Origin: Gp7-AA10 sp035516895
GTDB lineage: Bacteria > Acidobacteriota > Thermoanaerobaculia > Gp7-AA8
Direction: 5' to 3'
DNA: 29,789 nt
Assembly: GCA_035516895.1 (NCBI GenBank)
Contig: DATIZY010000281.1
Coordinates: 1 to 29,789 of the forward strand
Part shown: positions 23,116-29,789 of the stretch, piece by piece
Numbering within the stretch: position 1 is the stretch's first letter
How the letters are laid out: each line of letters begins with the position of its first letter
Position numbers and translations under genes: made by a program
The notes under the pieces: generated by a model
What the model saw: the letters and a program-made list of their open reading frames with translations, nothing else
The model's database searches: none
What the model was told of the DNA's origin: nothing

Positions 23116-24069
23116 ATGAACGTGCAGCAGGCGATTGCCGACTTTCTCCAGCATGGGCAAGCCGTCCGCAATCTTTCCGATCGCACCTTGCGGGCCTATC
23201 ACTCCGATCTCAGCCAGTTCCATCTCCACGTCAACGATACGGCCATGGTCGACATCACGCCGCAGGATCTCGAGGATTATCTCGAGAAGCTCGGCACCGG
23301 ACCGTATCGCGACACGTCGATCCGGCGCAAAGTCGCGGCGCTGAAAGTGTTTTTTCGTTATCTCGAAGAGAAGGGTGTGGTCAGCGAATCGCCTGCGCGG
23401 AAGCTGCGCATCAAGCGGCCTGTCGAGAGCCGGGTGCCGACCGTTCTCTCCGCGCGTGAGATCCGATCGCTGCTCGCCGCGCCGAAGGATCAGATCACCG
23501 AGCTTGCGGCGGCGCGCGATCTGTCGCCGGGCGGCCGCAATCGTTACTTCTGCGCGATTCGCGACAATCTCATCCTCGAGCTCCTTTTCTCGACCGGCAT
23601 CCGCATCGGCGAGCTGGTCGCCATGAACGTCCAGGACGTCGATCTCGGCGCGCGCGAGATCCACATCACCGGCCGCGCCACTCGAGGCCGCGTCGTCTCG
23701 CTGACTTCGGATGTCGTGATCACGGCGCTCACCACTTATCTCGATTTTCGCAACGAGCGCCGCCTCGACACGCAGGCGTTGTTCGTCGGCCGCTCGGGGA
23801 CGCGGCTGACGATTTATTCGATCGAGAACATTTTCAAGAAGCACGTGCGTCTCGCCGAGATCAAGCGCCACATCACCCCCCATGCTCTTCGCCACACGAT
23901 GGCGGCGATGCTCGTCTCCGCCGGCACCGATATTCACGAAATCCAGGAAATTCTCGGCCACGCTTCGATTCTGTCGACGCAGGTCTACACGAAGCTGCCG
24001 ATCCAGAAGGGCCGCGCGCGGCTGCTCGGCGATCCGAACGCGATCAAGCTGCCGATCAAAAAGAAGTGA
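23116..24069 (+). CDS. Tyrosine recombinase (XerC/XerD-like)
   Basis: A 317-residue phage-integrase-family protein. The N-terminal SAM-like DNA-binding domain (residues about 1-95; LSDRTLRAYHSDLSQF, SIRRKVAALKVFFRYLEEKG) precedes the catalytic domain. Arg1 is R163 (STGIRIGEL), then HALRH with H256 and R259, H282 in ILGHASI and the nucleophile Y291 in TQVYTKL. The beta-turn that normally carries the catalytic lysine (GKGNKER in XerD) reads GRATRGR, with no lysine. An insertion (ARDLSPGGRNRYF) precedes Arg1. It may be the chromosome-dimer resolvase or an orphan recombinase. The ATG at 23116 is preferred; a GTG at 23107 adds three residues. Its stop lies in a 20-bp palindrome. Confidence 0.9.
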   Translation: MNVQQAIADFLQHGQAVRNLSDRTLRAYHSDLSQFHLHVNDTAMVDITPQDLEDYLEKLGTGPYRDTSIRRKVAALKVFFRYLEEKGVVSESPARKLRIKRPVESRVPTVLSAREIRSLLAAPKDQITELAAARDLSPGGRNRYFCAIRDNLILELLFSTGIRIGELVAMNVQDVDLGAREIHITGRATRGRVVSLTSDVVITALTTYLDFRNERRLDTQALFVGRSGTRLTIYSIENIFKKHVRLAEIKRHITPHALRHTMAAMLVSAGTDIHEIQEILGHASILSTQVYTKLPIQKGRARLLGDPNAIKLPIKKK

Positions 24070-24086
24070 CACGCGCGCGCGTGTCA
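24067..24086. repeat. Perfect 20-bp palindrome spanning the recombinase stop codon
   Basis: TGACACGCGCGCGCGTGTCA is fully self-complementary and its first three bases are the recombinase stop. It could be a terminator stem without a T-run, an operator, or the edge of the adjoining repeat. Confidence 0.7.
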
Positions 24087-24135
24087 TCCTGAGGACGACG
24101 CTGAACGCAGCGAAGCGGAGGACGAAGGATCTCAC
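24084..24135. repeat. Second copy of the CCTGAGCGAAGCGAAGGAT repeat, interrupted
   Basis: Here the core is TCATCCTGAG at the left and GAAGGATCTC at the right, with GACGACGCTGAACGCAGCGAAGCGGAGGAC between, longer than the core at 19094. It occupies the gap before the ABC ATPase gene and includes possible ribosome-binding sequence (GGAGG). Confidence 0.55.
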
Positions 24136-24141
24136 GCGCGC

Positions 24142-24998
<857 letters not shown>

Positions 24999-25002
<4 letters not shown>

Positions 25003-26489
25003 CCGGCGCGATCGCGGTGATCGCCTCGGCCGACGCGCGAATCCGCTTCCGCCGCGTCTCGACGGTCGTCGCATTTCTGATTCTCAGCGCGCTCGCGTAT
25101 GTCTGGGTGCCCGATCCCTCCACCGGTCGCGCGCTGATGCGCATCGACGGCCACCGCGCGCTCTAGAACTCCGGAGCGATCGGCATGGCCACGGCGCTCC
25201 TCGGCGCGATCTTCGTCTGTCTCGGCGGCTATTCCGTGATCTCGAACGCGATCCTGCGCGATGTCCGCTCGCGCTGCGGATCGGTCATTGCGTCGACGAC
25301 CGTGCGCAACGGCGAATACATCATCGGAAAATTTCTCGGCAACATCCTCTTCCTCGGCACGTTCTTCGCCGGCTTCATGCTCGTCTCGATGGCGATGGTG
25401 CTGGTGCGGGGCGAGGCGCCGCTCGAGGTCGGGACCTTCCTTCTGCAATACCTGCTGATCGCGCCGCCGCCGATCGTTTTCGCGTCCGTGCTGGCGATCG
25501 TTTTCGAATCGATTCCGTTTCTCTCCGGCCGCTTCGGCGACGTGGTCTACTTCTTTCTCTTTCTCGGTCTCCTCGGAGCGGCCGTGGCGACGGCGGAGAC
25601 GACCGGCGCGACGTGGCCCGCGTACTTCGATCCGTCGGGAATGGCGCCGGTGATCCTGCAGACGACGGCAGCGCTGCACACGAAGTCGATCGCGATCGGC
25701 GCGGGACCGTTCGATCGCCACCTGCCGCCTGTCGTCTATCCCGGCCTGCCGGCGAGCGGCGAGCTGTTCGCAGAGCGGCTTCTCGCGCTCATCGTGCCTC
25801 TGCCATTACTGCTGATCGCGCGGTTGTCGTTTCACCGCTTCGATCCGGCTCGTGTGCGGGCAAGCGCATCGCAAAAGCGAAGATGGTTTTCGCGCCTCAA
25901 TGCGATCGGCAAGCCGCTCACGCGCCGCATGCTCGCGCTCGCACGGTCGCCGGTCGCAGCCGACGCGCTGATGACGGCCACGCTCACGCCGGTCGTCGTG
26001 CTGCTCGCGATCGCGAGTCTGATCGCCGGGACGAAATCCGTCGCGACCGCGTTCGTGCTGACCGGCCTCGCGATCGCGGATGTTGCTTCGCGCGATTTTC
26101 AGCAGGAAACGGTCGCCTTGATCTACGCGGCGCCGCGGCTGCGCGAACACTTTGTCGCGTGGAAGTTTCTGTCGTCGCTCTGCGTCGCCGTTGTCATGCT
26201 CGCGACGGCGATGCTTCACGCGCCGATTGCGGCCGTGCTGAGCGGACTTCTTTTCATGACGAGCGCCGCGACCCTGCTTGCGATCGTCACCCGCAACGCG
26301 AAAGCGTTCATCGTGCTGTTCCTGAGCTTCTGGTACGTCGTGGTCAGCGATCGCGGACACACCCCCGCGCTCGATTTCGCCGGTTTGTTCGGCCGGCCGC
26401 CCGCGAGTGTCACGCTGATGTACGCCGTGATGGCCGTGGCATTGTTCGTTGCAGCGGAGGGCGTTTATCGATGGCGACTCGCCCGATGA
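24999..26489 (+). pseudogene. ABC-2 type permease interrupted by an in-frame TAG
   Basis: The frame starting at GTG 24999 reads 55 codons (one membrane segment, VSTVVAFLILSALAYVWV), meets TAG at 25164-25166, and continues in the same frame to 26489. The residues around the stop, HRAL-stop-NSGAIGMATALLG, resemble the RALYNS stretch of related permeases, where a tyrosine sits (TAT or TAC to TAG). Without the stop the product would be 496 residues with about 12 membrane segments, including GNILFLGTFFAGFMLV, YFFLFLGLLGAAVA and FIVLFLSFWYVVVS. A restart at ATG 25185 would give 434 residues lacking the first membrane segment. A recent nonsense mutation, a sequencing error or amber suppression would all fit. 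Coding quality after the stop looks intact, so the change is recent or tolerated. Confidence 0.75.
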
Positions 26490-26520
26490 ATTCACCACTG
26501 AGGCACAGAGGAGACAGAGC
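26490..26520. repeat. Short intergenic repeat-like sequence (CACTGAGGCACAGAGG)
   Basis: CACCACTGAGGCACAGAGGA continues to GACAGAG, a purine-rich imperfect repeat that I associate with intergenic sequence in other bacterial genomes. It separates the permease from the symporter gene. Confidence 0.35.
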
Positions 26521-26549
26521 TTGAACTGCTACACTTTCGCGAAGCTCGG

Positions 26550-27818
26550 ATGAAGCTGCCAAAGATCTCCCTGACCACGCAAATCTTCATCGGCCTCGTC
26601 CTCGGCATCGCCCTCGGTTACGCGAAGCCGGAGTGGGGAGTGGCCATGCGGCCGCTCTCGATTGTTTTTTTGAATCTGATCAAGTCGATCATCGCGCCGC
26701 TGATCTTCTCGACGCTGGTGATCGGCATCGCCGGCACCGGCGACATCCGTCAGGTCGGCCGCATCGGTCTGAAATCGCTCGTCTACTTCGAGATCATCAC
26801 GAGCTTCGCGCTGGTGATCGGCCTCGCTGCGGTGAATATCACCAGGCCCGGCGTCGGCGTGGTGCTTGCCGCGCCGAAAGCGGCGGAAGCGTCGCTGCCG
26901 ACTTCGCATCCGGAGACGTTCGGCGATTTGATCACCCATCTCGCGCCGGCATCGATCATCAAGGCGATGGCGGACGGCGACGTGCTGCAGATCGTCGTCT
27001 TCTCCGTCATTTTCGCGCTCGCCGTGACGAGCATCGGGGAGAAGGCGAAGCCGATGATCGTCTGGTGCGAGTCGCTCGCCGACATCATGTTTCGCTTCAC
27101 GGAGTTCGTGATGAAGTTCGCGCCGGTCGGCGTCGGCGCGGCGATGGCGAACACCGTCGGTCACTCCGGCCTCGGCGTACTCCGCAATCTCGGCATGCTC
27201 GTCGGCACGCTGTACGGCGCGCTCGTCGTGTTCATTCTTCTCGTTTTCCTGCCGGTGGCTCTGCTCGCGCGCGTGCCGATCCGCGATTTCATCAACGCCG
27301 TCAAAGAGCCCGCCACAATCGCGTTTGCGACGACGTCATCGGAATCGGCGCTGCCGAAGGCGATGGAGAACATGGAGCGGCTCGGCGTGCCGCGGCGCAT
27401 CGTCGGATTCGTGCTGCCGACCGGCTACAGCTTCAACCTCGACGGCACGACGCTCTACCTCTCGCTCGCATCGATCTTCATCGCACAGGCCGCCGGCGTG
27501 CACATGACGGCCGGCCAGCAGGTGCTGATGATGCTCACGCTCGTCGTGACTTCGAAGGGTGTTGCGGGCGTTCCGCGCGCGTCGCTCGTGATCCTCATGG
27601 GCACCGCGGCGTCGTTTCACCTCCCCGTCGAAGGCGTCCTCGTGATCCTCGGCGTCGACGAGCTGATGGACATGGCGCGTACGGCGGTGAACGTGACCGG
27701 CAACTGCCTCGCGACCGTCGTCGTCGCGCGATGGGAGCGCTCGTTTCGCACCTCGGAATGGGTGGCCGAGGAGGCCGAGCTCGAGGAAGTGGTCGGCGAA
27801 CGCGCGATCGCGGGATGA
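26550..27818 (+). CDS. Dicarboxylate/amino acid:cation symporter (DAACS family)
   Basis: A 422-residue membrane protein of the GltP/DctA/GltPh family, which imports glutamate, aspartate or C4-dicarboxylates with Na+ or H+. The serine-rich hairpin is TTSSESALP (residues 261-269), HP2 follows, the cation motif is NLDGT (296-300), and TM8 reads DMARTAVNVTGN. Relative to GltPh, the substrate aspartate and arginine are present (D374, R377), as is N381. The Na1 aspartate D405 is replaced by N385, as in DctA-type members, so the coupling ion may differ. The ATG at 26550 has no strong Shine-Dalgarno. It does not appear to be functionally tied to the upstream ABC genes. The C-terminal tail is acidic. 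Confidence 0.93.
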   Translation: MKLPKISLTTQIFIGLVLGIALGYAKPEWGVAMRPLSIVFLNLIKSIIAPLIFSTLVIGIAGTGDIRQVGRIGLKSLVYFEIITSFALVIGLAAVNITRPGVGVVLAAPKAAEASLPTSHPETFGDLITHLAPASIIKAMADGDVLQIVVFSVIFALAVTSIGEKAKPMIVWCESLADIMFRFTEFVMKFAPVGVGAAMANTVGHSGLGVLRNLGMLVGTLYGALVVFILLVFLPVALLARVPIRDFINAVKEPATIAFATTSSESALPKAMENMERLGVPRRIVGFVLPTGYSFNLDGTTLYLSLASIFIAQAAGVHMTAGQQVLMMLTLVVTSKGVAGVPRASLVILMGTAASFHLPVEGVLVILGVDELMDMARTAVNVTGNCLATVVVARWERSFRTSEWVAEEAELEEVVGERAIAG

Positions 27819-27831
27819 TTCTGGATTTACG

Positions 27832-27851
27832 GAACGCGTTAGGCCGCGTTC
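27832..27851 (+). terminator. Hairpin after the symporter gene
   Basis: GAACGCG (27832-27838) pairs perfectly with CGCGTTC (27845-27851) around TTAGGC, 14 bases past the symporter stop. The downstream sequence GGTGTATTC is only mildly T-rich. Confidence 0.45.
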
Positions 27852-27884
27852 GGTGTATTCTCCGCGCCAGTTGATGGAGGAGAT

Positions 27885-28073
27885 GTGAAGTCGAAGCGCG
27901 CCGCGGGAATGTGTAAAAAGGGACTGCATCGGATGACTCGGGAGAACACCTACCGCCACCCGGCGAAGGGCCCCGAATGCCGCACGTGTAAACGCAATTA
28001 CATGCGGCGATACATGCGCAAGCTGCGCGGGAAAGCCACCGGCCGGCCGAAGAGCCGCCGCCGCACCGCGTAA
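27885..28073 (+). CDS. Small basic zinc-ribbon protein (CxxxxH...CxxC)
   Basis: A 62-residue protein with about a third Lys/Arg. C10 and H15 in MCKKGLH and C32 and C35 in ECRTC are the candidate ligands of one zinc site. The spacing and the NTY between them (CKKGLH..T.ENTY...G..CRTCKR) resemble the zinc module found at the front of HNH endonucleases and in small phage proteins. No nuclease domain follows here. It should bind nucleic acid; the role is unknown. The start is GTG 27885, supported by GGAGGAGA (27876-27883) close in front; the first in-frame ATG is at 27909 and would leave C10 next to the N-terminus. A CGCCGCGCGGCG palindrome with a T-rich tail at 28081-28105 may end the transcript. 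Confidence 0.65.
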   Translation: MKSKRAAGMCKKGLHRMTRENTYRHPAKGPECRTCKRNYMRRYMRKLRGKATGRPKSRRRTA

Positions 28074-28099
28074 GGGCATCCGCCGCGCGGCGTTTGTGG

Positions 28100-28122
28100 T
28101 ATTTTGTTACCATGGTAACAAA
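28100..28122 (+). promoter_or_regulatory. Extended -10 promoter and palindromic operator over the RHH start codon
   Basis: TGGTATTTT supplies an extended -10 (TATTTT, 28100-28105), which would start transcription at about 28111-28113. TTTGTTACCATGGTAACAAA (28103-28122) is a perfect 20-bp palindrome holding the ATG at 28112-28114. No Shine-Dalgarno or good -35 is present. The arrangement predicts a leaderless mRNA repressed by a dimer bound over the start site, most simply the RHH protein itself. Confidence 0.6.
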
Positions 28123-28363
28123 GTACATCGAACGCGTGCAGACCGGTCTGCGCATCGAGAAGCGCATTCTCAAGGTCCTCAAGGGCCTCGCCGAGTACCA
28201 CGACATCTCCCTCGGCGATCTCATCGAAGGCATCGTGCTGCATGCGTTCGAGGGGAAGGCGCCGTTCGGACGGGAGTCGCGCAGGAAAATCGCGGAGCTC
28301 AGGAAGGTCTACGAACTCGAGCTGACGAGCGCCGACGCGCACAAGCTCGAGGAGGCGTCATGA
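28112..28363 (+). CDS. Ribbon-helix-helix (Arc/MetJ-type) small DNA-binding protein
   Basis: An 83-residue protein. Residues about 7-45 fit a ribbon-helix-helix: a polar strand (ERVQTGLRIE), helix A (KRILKVLKGLAEYHD) and helix B (SLGDLIEGIVLHAF). The rest is charged and helical (SRRKIAELRKVYELE). RHH proteins bind palindromes as dimers through the strand, and a perfect palindrome lies over this gene's own start. The GNAT and recombinase loci show no similar site. It overlaps the next gene by ATGA, the common layout for a regulator plus the protein it controls. It may be a plain autorepressor or the antitoxin of a new pair. The ATG at 28112 has no Shine-Dalgarno; an upstream in-frame start at 28094 lies before the predicted transcription start. 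Confidence 0.7.
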   Translation: MVTKYIERVQTGLRIEKRILKVLKGLAEYHDISLGDLIEGIVLHAFEGKAPFGRESRRKIAELRKVYELELTSADAHKLEEAS

Positions 28364-28752
28364 CCGCCGAGGAGCTCGTCGACGGGTTCGAGCGATGTAC
28401 GCTCGATTCGTTCCACCATGCCGATCACGTGCGCGTCGTCTGGACCTATCTGCAGCGCATGCCGACGGCCGAGGCGCTGCAGAGGTTCCGGGAAGCGTTG
28501 CAGCGCTTCGCCGCGCATCAAGGCAAGCCGTCGCTGTATCACGAGACGATCACATGCGCCTACGTGTTCCTCGTCAACGAGCGCATGAGCGTGGAGCCGT
28601 CAGCATCGTGGGAGGACTTCTGTCGCGCGAATGACGACCTCCTCCGCTGGCGTCCCTCGATCCTCGGCCGTTATTACCGGCCGGAGACGCTCGGCTCCGA
28701 ACTGGCGCGGAGAGTTTTCATCCTTCCCGACCGCGCTCTTCAATACCTCTGA
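28360..28752 (+). CDS. Conserved protein of unknown function, partner of the RHH protein
   Basis: A 130-residue soluble, probably all-helical protein. Recognisable conserved features are FHHADHVRVVWTYLQR (H-x2-H near the start), YHETITCAYVFLV and a C-terminal block RPSILGRYYRPETLG...RRVFILPD. I associate this pattern (HxxHLR..W.YL, YHETIT, hYs..L...AR..F..PD) with an unnamed family in Acidobacteriota and other phyla. The three histidines (FHHADH, YHET) and acidic residues could form a metal or active site, but no function is known. GGAGG sits 4 bases before the ATG, and the overlap with the RHH stop is ATGA, so translation is coupled. It does not look like a known toxin. Confidence 0.7.
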   Translation: MTAEELVDGFERCTLDSFHHADHVRVVWTYLQRMPTAEALQRFREALQRFAAHQGKPSLYHETITCAYVFLVNERMSVEPSASWEDFCRANDDLLRWRPSILGRYYRPETLGSELARRVFILPDRALQYL

Positions 28753-28771
28753 CCGGGAGTACGTATCCGTT

Positions 28772-28786
28772 TTGCATTGGATGCAA
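28772..28786 (+). promoter_or_regulatory. Short perfect inverted repeat before the lipoprotein gene
   Basis: TTGCAT (28772-28777), TGG, ATGCAA (28781-28786). It lies 17 bases before the lipoprotein ATG, just upstream of its GGAGG (28789-28793). It could be an operator or weak leader hairpin. Confidence 0.35.
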
Positions 28787-28802
28787 GCGGAGGTATTTCG
28801 TC

Positions 28803-29246
28803 ATGAAGAGCGCAGTCACTGCTCTTGTGGCCGCCCTGCTGCTGGTCGTTGCCGGATGCGCGTCGTCCCGGCAGAGCAGCGGCCCGCCGGTCAGCGTCGA
28901 GATCCAGCAGATCGGCGGCGGACAGAACATTTTCTACTATCGCGGACCGATCAGCGTTCAGTATCGAGTGAGCATCACGAATCCGACGAATCAGCCGCTG
29001 ACGCTGACGCGTCTCGATCTGCAGACGATCGGGCCGGGCGCGTACTCGCTTCGCGCGAACGGAACGCCGGTGAATTTGCGGATTCCGCCGAACACAACCA
29101 CGTCGTACACCGTCTCGGCGTGGGGCTACGCGCGCGGGGGTTATCTGGCGTCGACCACTCCGGTCTCCTTGCGCGGAACCGCGTATTTTCAGGGACCGTC
29201 GGGATCGTTTCTGAAGATGTTCAACGAGAACATCAACCAGATGTAG
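28803..29246 (+). CDS. Small lipoprotein, function unknown
   Basis: A 147-residue protein with a lipoprotein signal (MKSAVTALVAALLLVVAGC; lipobox VAGC, Cys 19). The mature part is a beta-rich domain (VSVEIQQIGGGQNIFYYRGPI, YRVSITNPTNQPLTLTRLDL, YTVSAWGYARGGY) that reads like an immunoglobulin- or LEA14-type fold, where ITNP.N.PL is a typical edge. Function is unknown. GGAGG lies 9 bases before the ATG at 28803. It precedes the tRNA gene and has no obvious operon partner. Confidence 0.75.
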   Translation: MKSAVTALVAALLLVVAGCASSRQSSGPPVSVEIQQIGGGQNIFYYRGPISVQYRVSITNPTNQPLTLTRLDLQTIGPGAYSLRANGTPVNLRIPPNTTTSYTVSAWGYARGGYLASTTPVSLRGTAYFQGPSGSFLKMFNENINQM

Positions 29247-29279
29247 CGTCGTGGGACGGGGTACAATCGGCCACTGCGA

Positions 29280-29355
29280 GCGGGCGTAGCTCAGTTGGTA
29301 GAGTCGGAGCTTCCCAAGCTCAAGGTCGCGGGTTCGAGCCCCGTCGCCCGCTCCA
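29280..29355 (+). tRNA. tRNA-Gly (anticodon CCC)
   Basis: The acceptor stem is GCGGGCG (29280-29286) with CGCCCGC (29345-29351), and CCA is encoded at 29353-29355. The anticodon loop is TTCCCAA with anticodon CCC, reading GGG. The T-loop is TTCGAGC. The D-stem ends in a G-T pair and the top anticodon-stem pair (27-43) is G-A. The sequence is very close to E. coli tRNA-Gly(CCC). TACAAT at 29262-29267 may be the -10 box, without a good -35. Confidence 0.95.
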
Positions 29356-29361
29356 GATCCC

Positions 29362-29382
29362 CCATGCACCAAAATTGCATGG
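29362..29382 (+). other. Short inverted repeat after the tRNA gene
   Basis: CCATGCA (29362-29368) pairs with TGCATGG (29376-29382) around CCAAAAT. It lies 7 bases past the tRNA and 14 before the response-regulator ATG. It could help end the tRNA transcript or be an operator. Confidence 0.4.
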
Positions 29383-29395
29383 TCACGGCACAAGC

Positions 29396-29789
29396 ATGGT
29401 GCCTCGGATCCTCATCGTCGACGACGACAGCTCGATCCGCACCCTGCTGTCCGTCGTCGCCAGCCGCGCAGGCGTCGAGTCGGATGTCGCCGCCGACGGC
29501 GTTGAAGCGATGCAGAAGCTCGGCTCGTCGACCTACGACGTCGTCGTGCTGGATCTGACGATGCCGCGAATGAACGGCTTCGACGTCGTCGAGAAGCTTC
29601 GCACTCGCGTGCCGCGGCCGGTGGTCATCGTGCTGACGGCGCTTCCCGTGTCGCATCCGCTCGACCTCGATCCGTCCGTTGTGCACTGCGTCGTTCGGAA
29701 GCCGTTCGATCTGAACACGTTCGTCGCGCTCTTCGTCGCGACCGCCGCCGATGCGTGCGCGACGCGCGAGCTCGGCGGCGAAGTCGTTG
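29396..29789 (+). CDS. Response regulator receiver-domain protein, N-terminal part (3' end outside window)
   Basis: 131 codons are visible and the frame is still open at the window end. The receiver domain is complete: acidic cluster D9-D11 in ILIVDDDSS, phosphoacceptor D53 in VVVLDLTMPRMNGFD, T81 in IVLTA and K102 in VVRKPFD. After the receiver the chain continues (LNTFVALFVATAADACATREL), so an output domain could follow outside the window. The ATG at 29396 lies 41 bases past the tRNA and has no Shine-Dalgarno. The ATG at 29379 is out of frame. No sensor kinase is in the window. Confidence 0.92.
   Translation, partial: MVPRILIVDDDSSIRTLLSVVASRAGVESDVAADGVEAMQKLGSSTYDVVVLDLTMPRMNGFDVVEKLRTRVPRPVVIVLTALPVSHPLDLDPSVVHCVVRKPFDLNTFVALFVATAADACATRELGGEVV

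Noticed and set aside
26521..26535. Promoter TTGAAC...TACACT before the symporter
   Set aside because: The two boxes are only 3 bases apart, so they cannot act together as a sigma70 promoter.
28360..28752. RHH partner as a known toxin family
   Set aside because: No PIN, ParE/RelE, Fic, HipA or MazF motif is visible; the conserved pattern is that of an unnamed family, so no toxin name is given.

Overview
The window is dense, GC-rich bacterial chromosome with both strands used and almost no non-coding space; no gene-free stretch exceeds 300 bases. The likely host is an Acidobacteriota member. This rests on family knowledge: a large TonB-dependent receptor with an N-terminal carboxypeptidase-regulatory-like domain, a secreted VWFA protein of the acidobacterial type, a SurA/PrsA-type foldase pair beside mfd, and many intergenic palindromes. 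The phylum is an inference.

Layout. 1-5.1 kb: 3' part of a prolyl oligopeptidase, converging on a TonB-dependent receptor and a small secreted protein. 5.1-7.6 kb: the ribosomal cluster rpsF-rpsR-DUF2232 membrane protein-rplI behind a structured leader. 7.6-10.5 kb: a coiled-coil SAM methyltransferase, a 191-bp element with 34-bp terminal inverted repeats, then rhomboid protease and short-chain dehydrogenase on the minus strand. 10.5-11.6 kb: a branched-chain aminotransferase with a good sigma70-type promoter. 11.6-23 kb: a long minus-strand run. Read in transcription order it is GNAT acetyltransferase, lytic transglycosylase and VWFA protein (overlapping ends), then mfd, a PPIase lipoprotein, a SurA-like PPIase, a CobB-type sirtuin, radC and a dual-specificity phosphatase. 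23-27.8 kb: a tyrosine recombinase, an ABC ATPase, a permease gene broken by an in-frame TAG, and a dicarboxylate/amino-acid:cation symporter. 27.8-29.8 kb: a small zinc-ribbon protein, a ribbon-helix-helix regulator overlapping a partner gene, a small lipoprotein, tRNA-Gly(CCC) and the start of a response regulator.

The genes fall into themes: outer-membrane uptake and envelope upkeep (receptor, foldases, transglycosylase, VWFA protein, rhomboid), translation (S6, S18, L9, tRNA-Gly), DNA repair and transcription-repair coupling (Mfd, RadC), and transport.

The most unusual content is small-scale. (1) At 28100-28752 a predicted RHH regulator has its start codon inside a perfect 20-bp palindrome just after an extended -10 box with no Shine-Dalgarno, and overlaps by ATGA a conserved gene of unknown function. 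This looks like a leaderless, self-repressed two-gene module. (2) Three separate arrays of degenerate heptanucleotide repeats occur, one inside a coding region and one flanking a start codon as an inverted pair. (3) A TGTAGGGC-ended palindromic element is present in several copies and supplies the stop codon of two genes. (4) A MITE-like element lies between two convergent genes. (5) A long palindromic repeat abuts the TTG start of mfd. (6) The ABC permease has an amber codon where a sense codon is expected.
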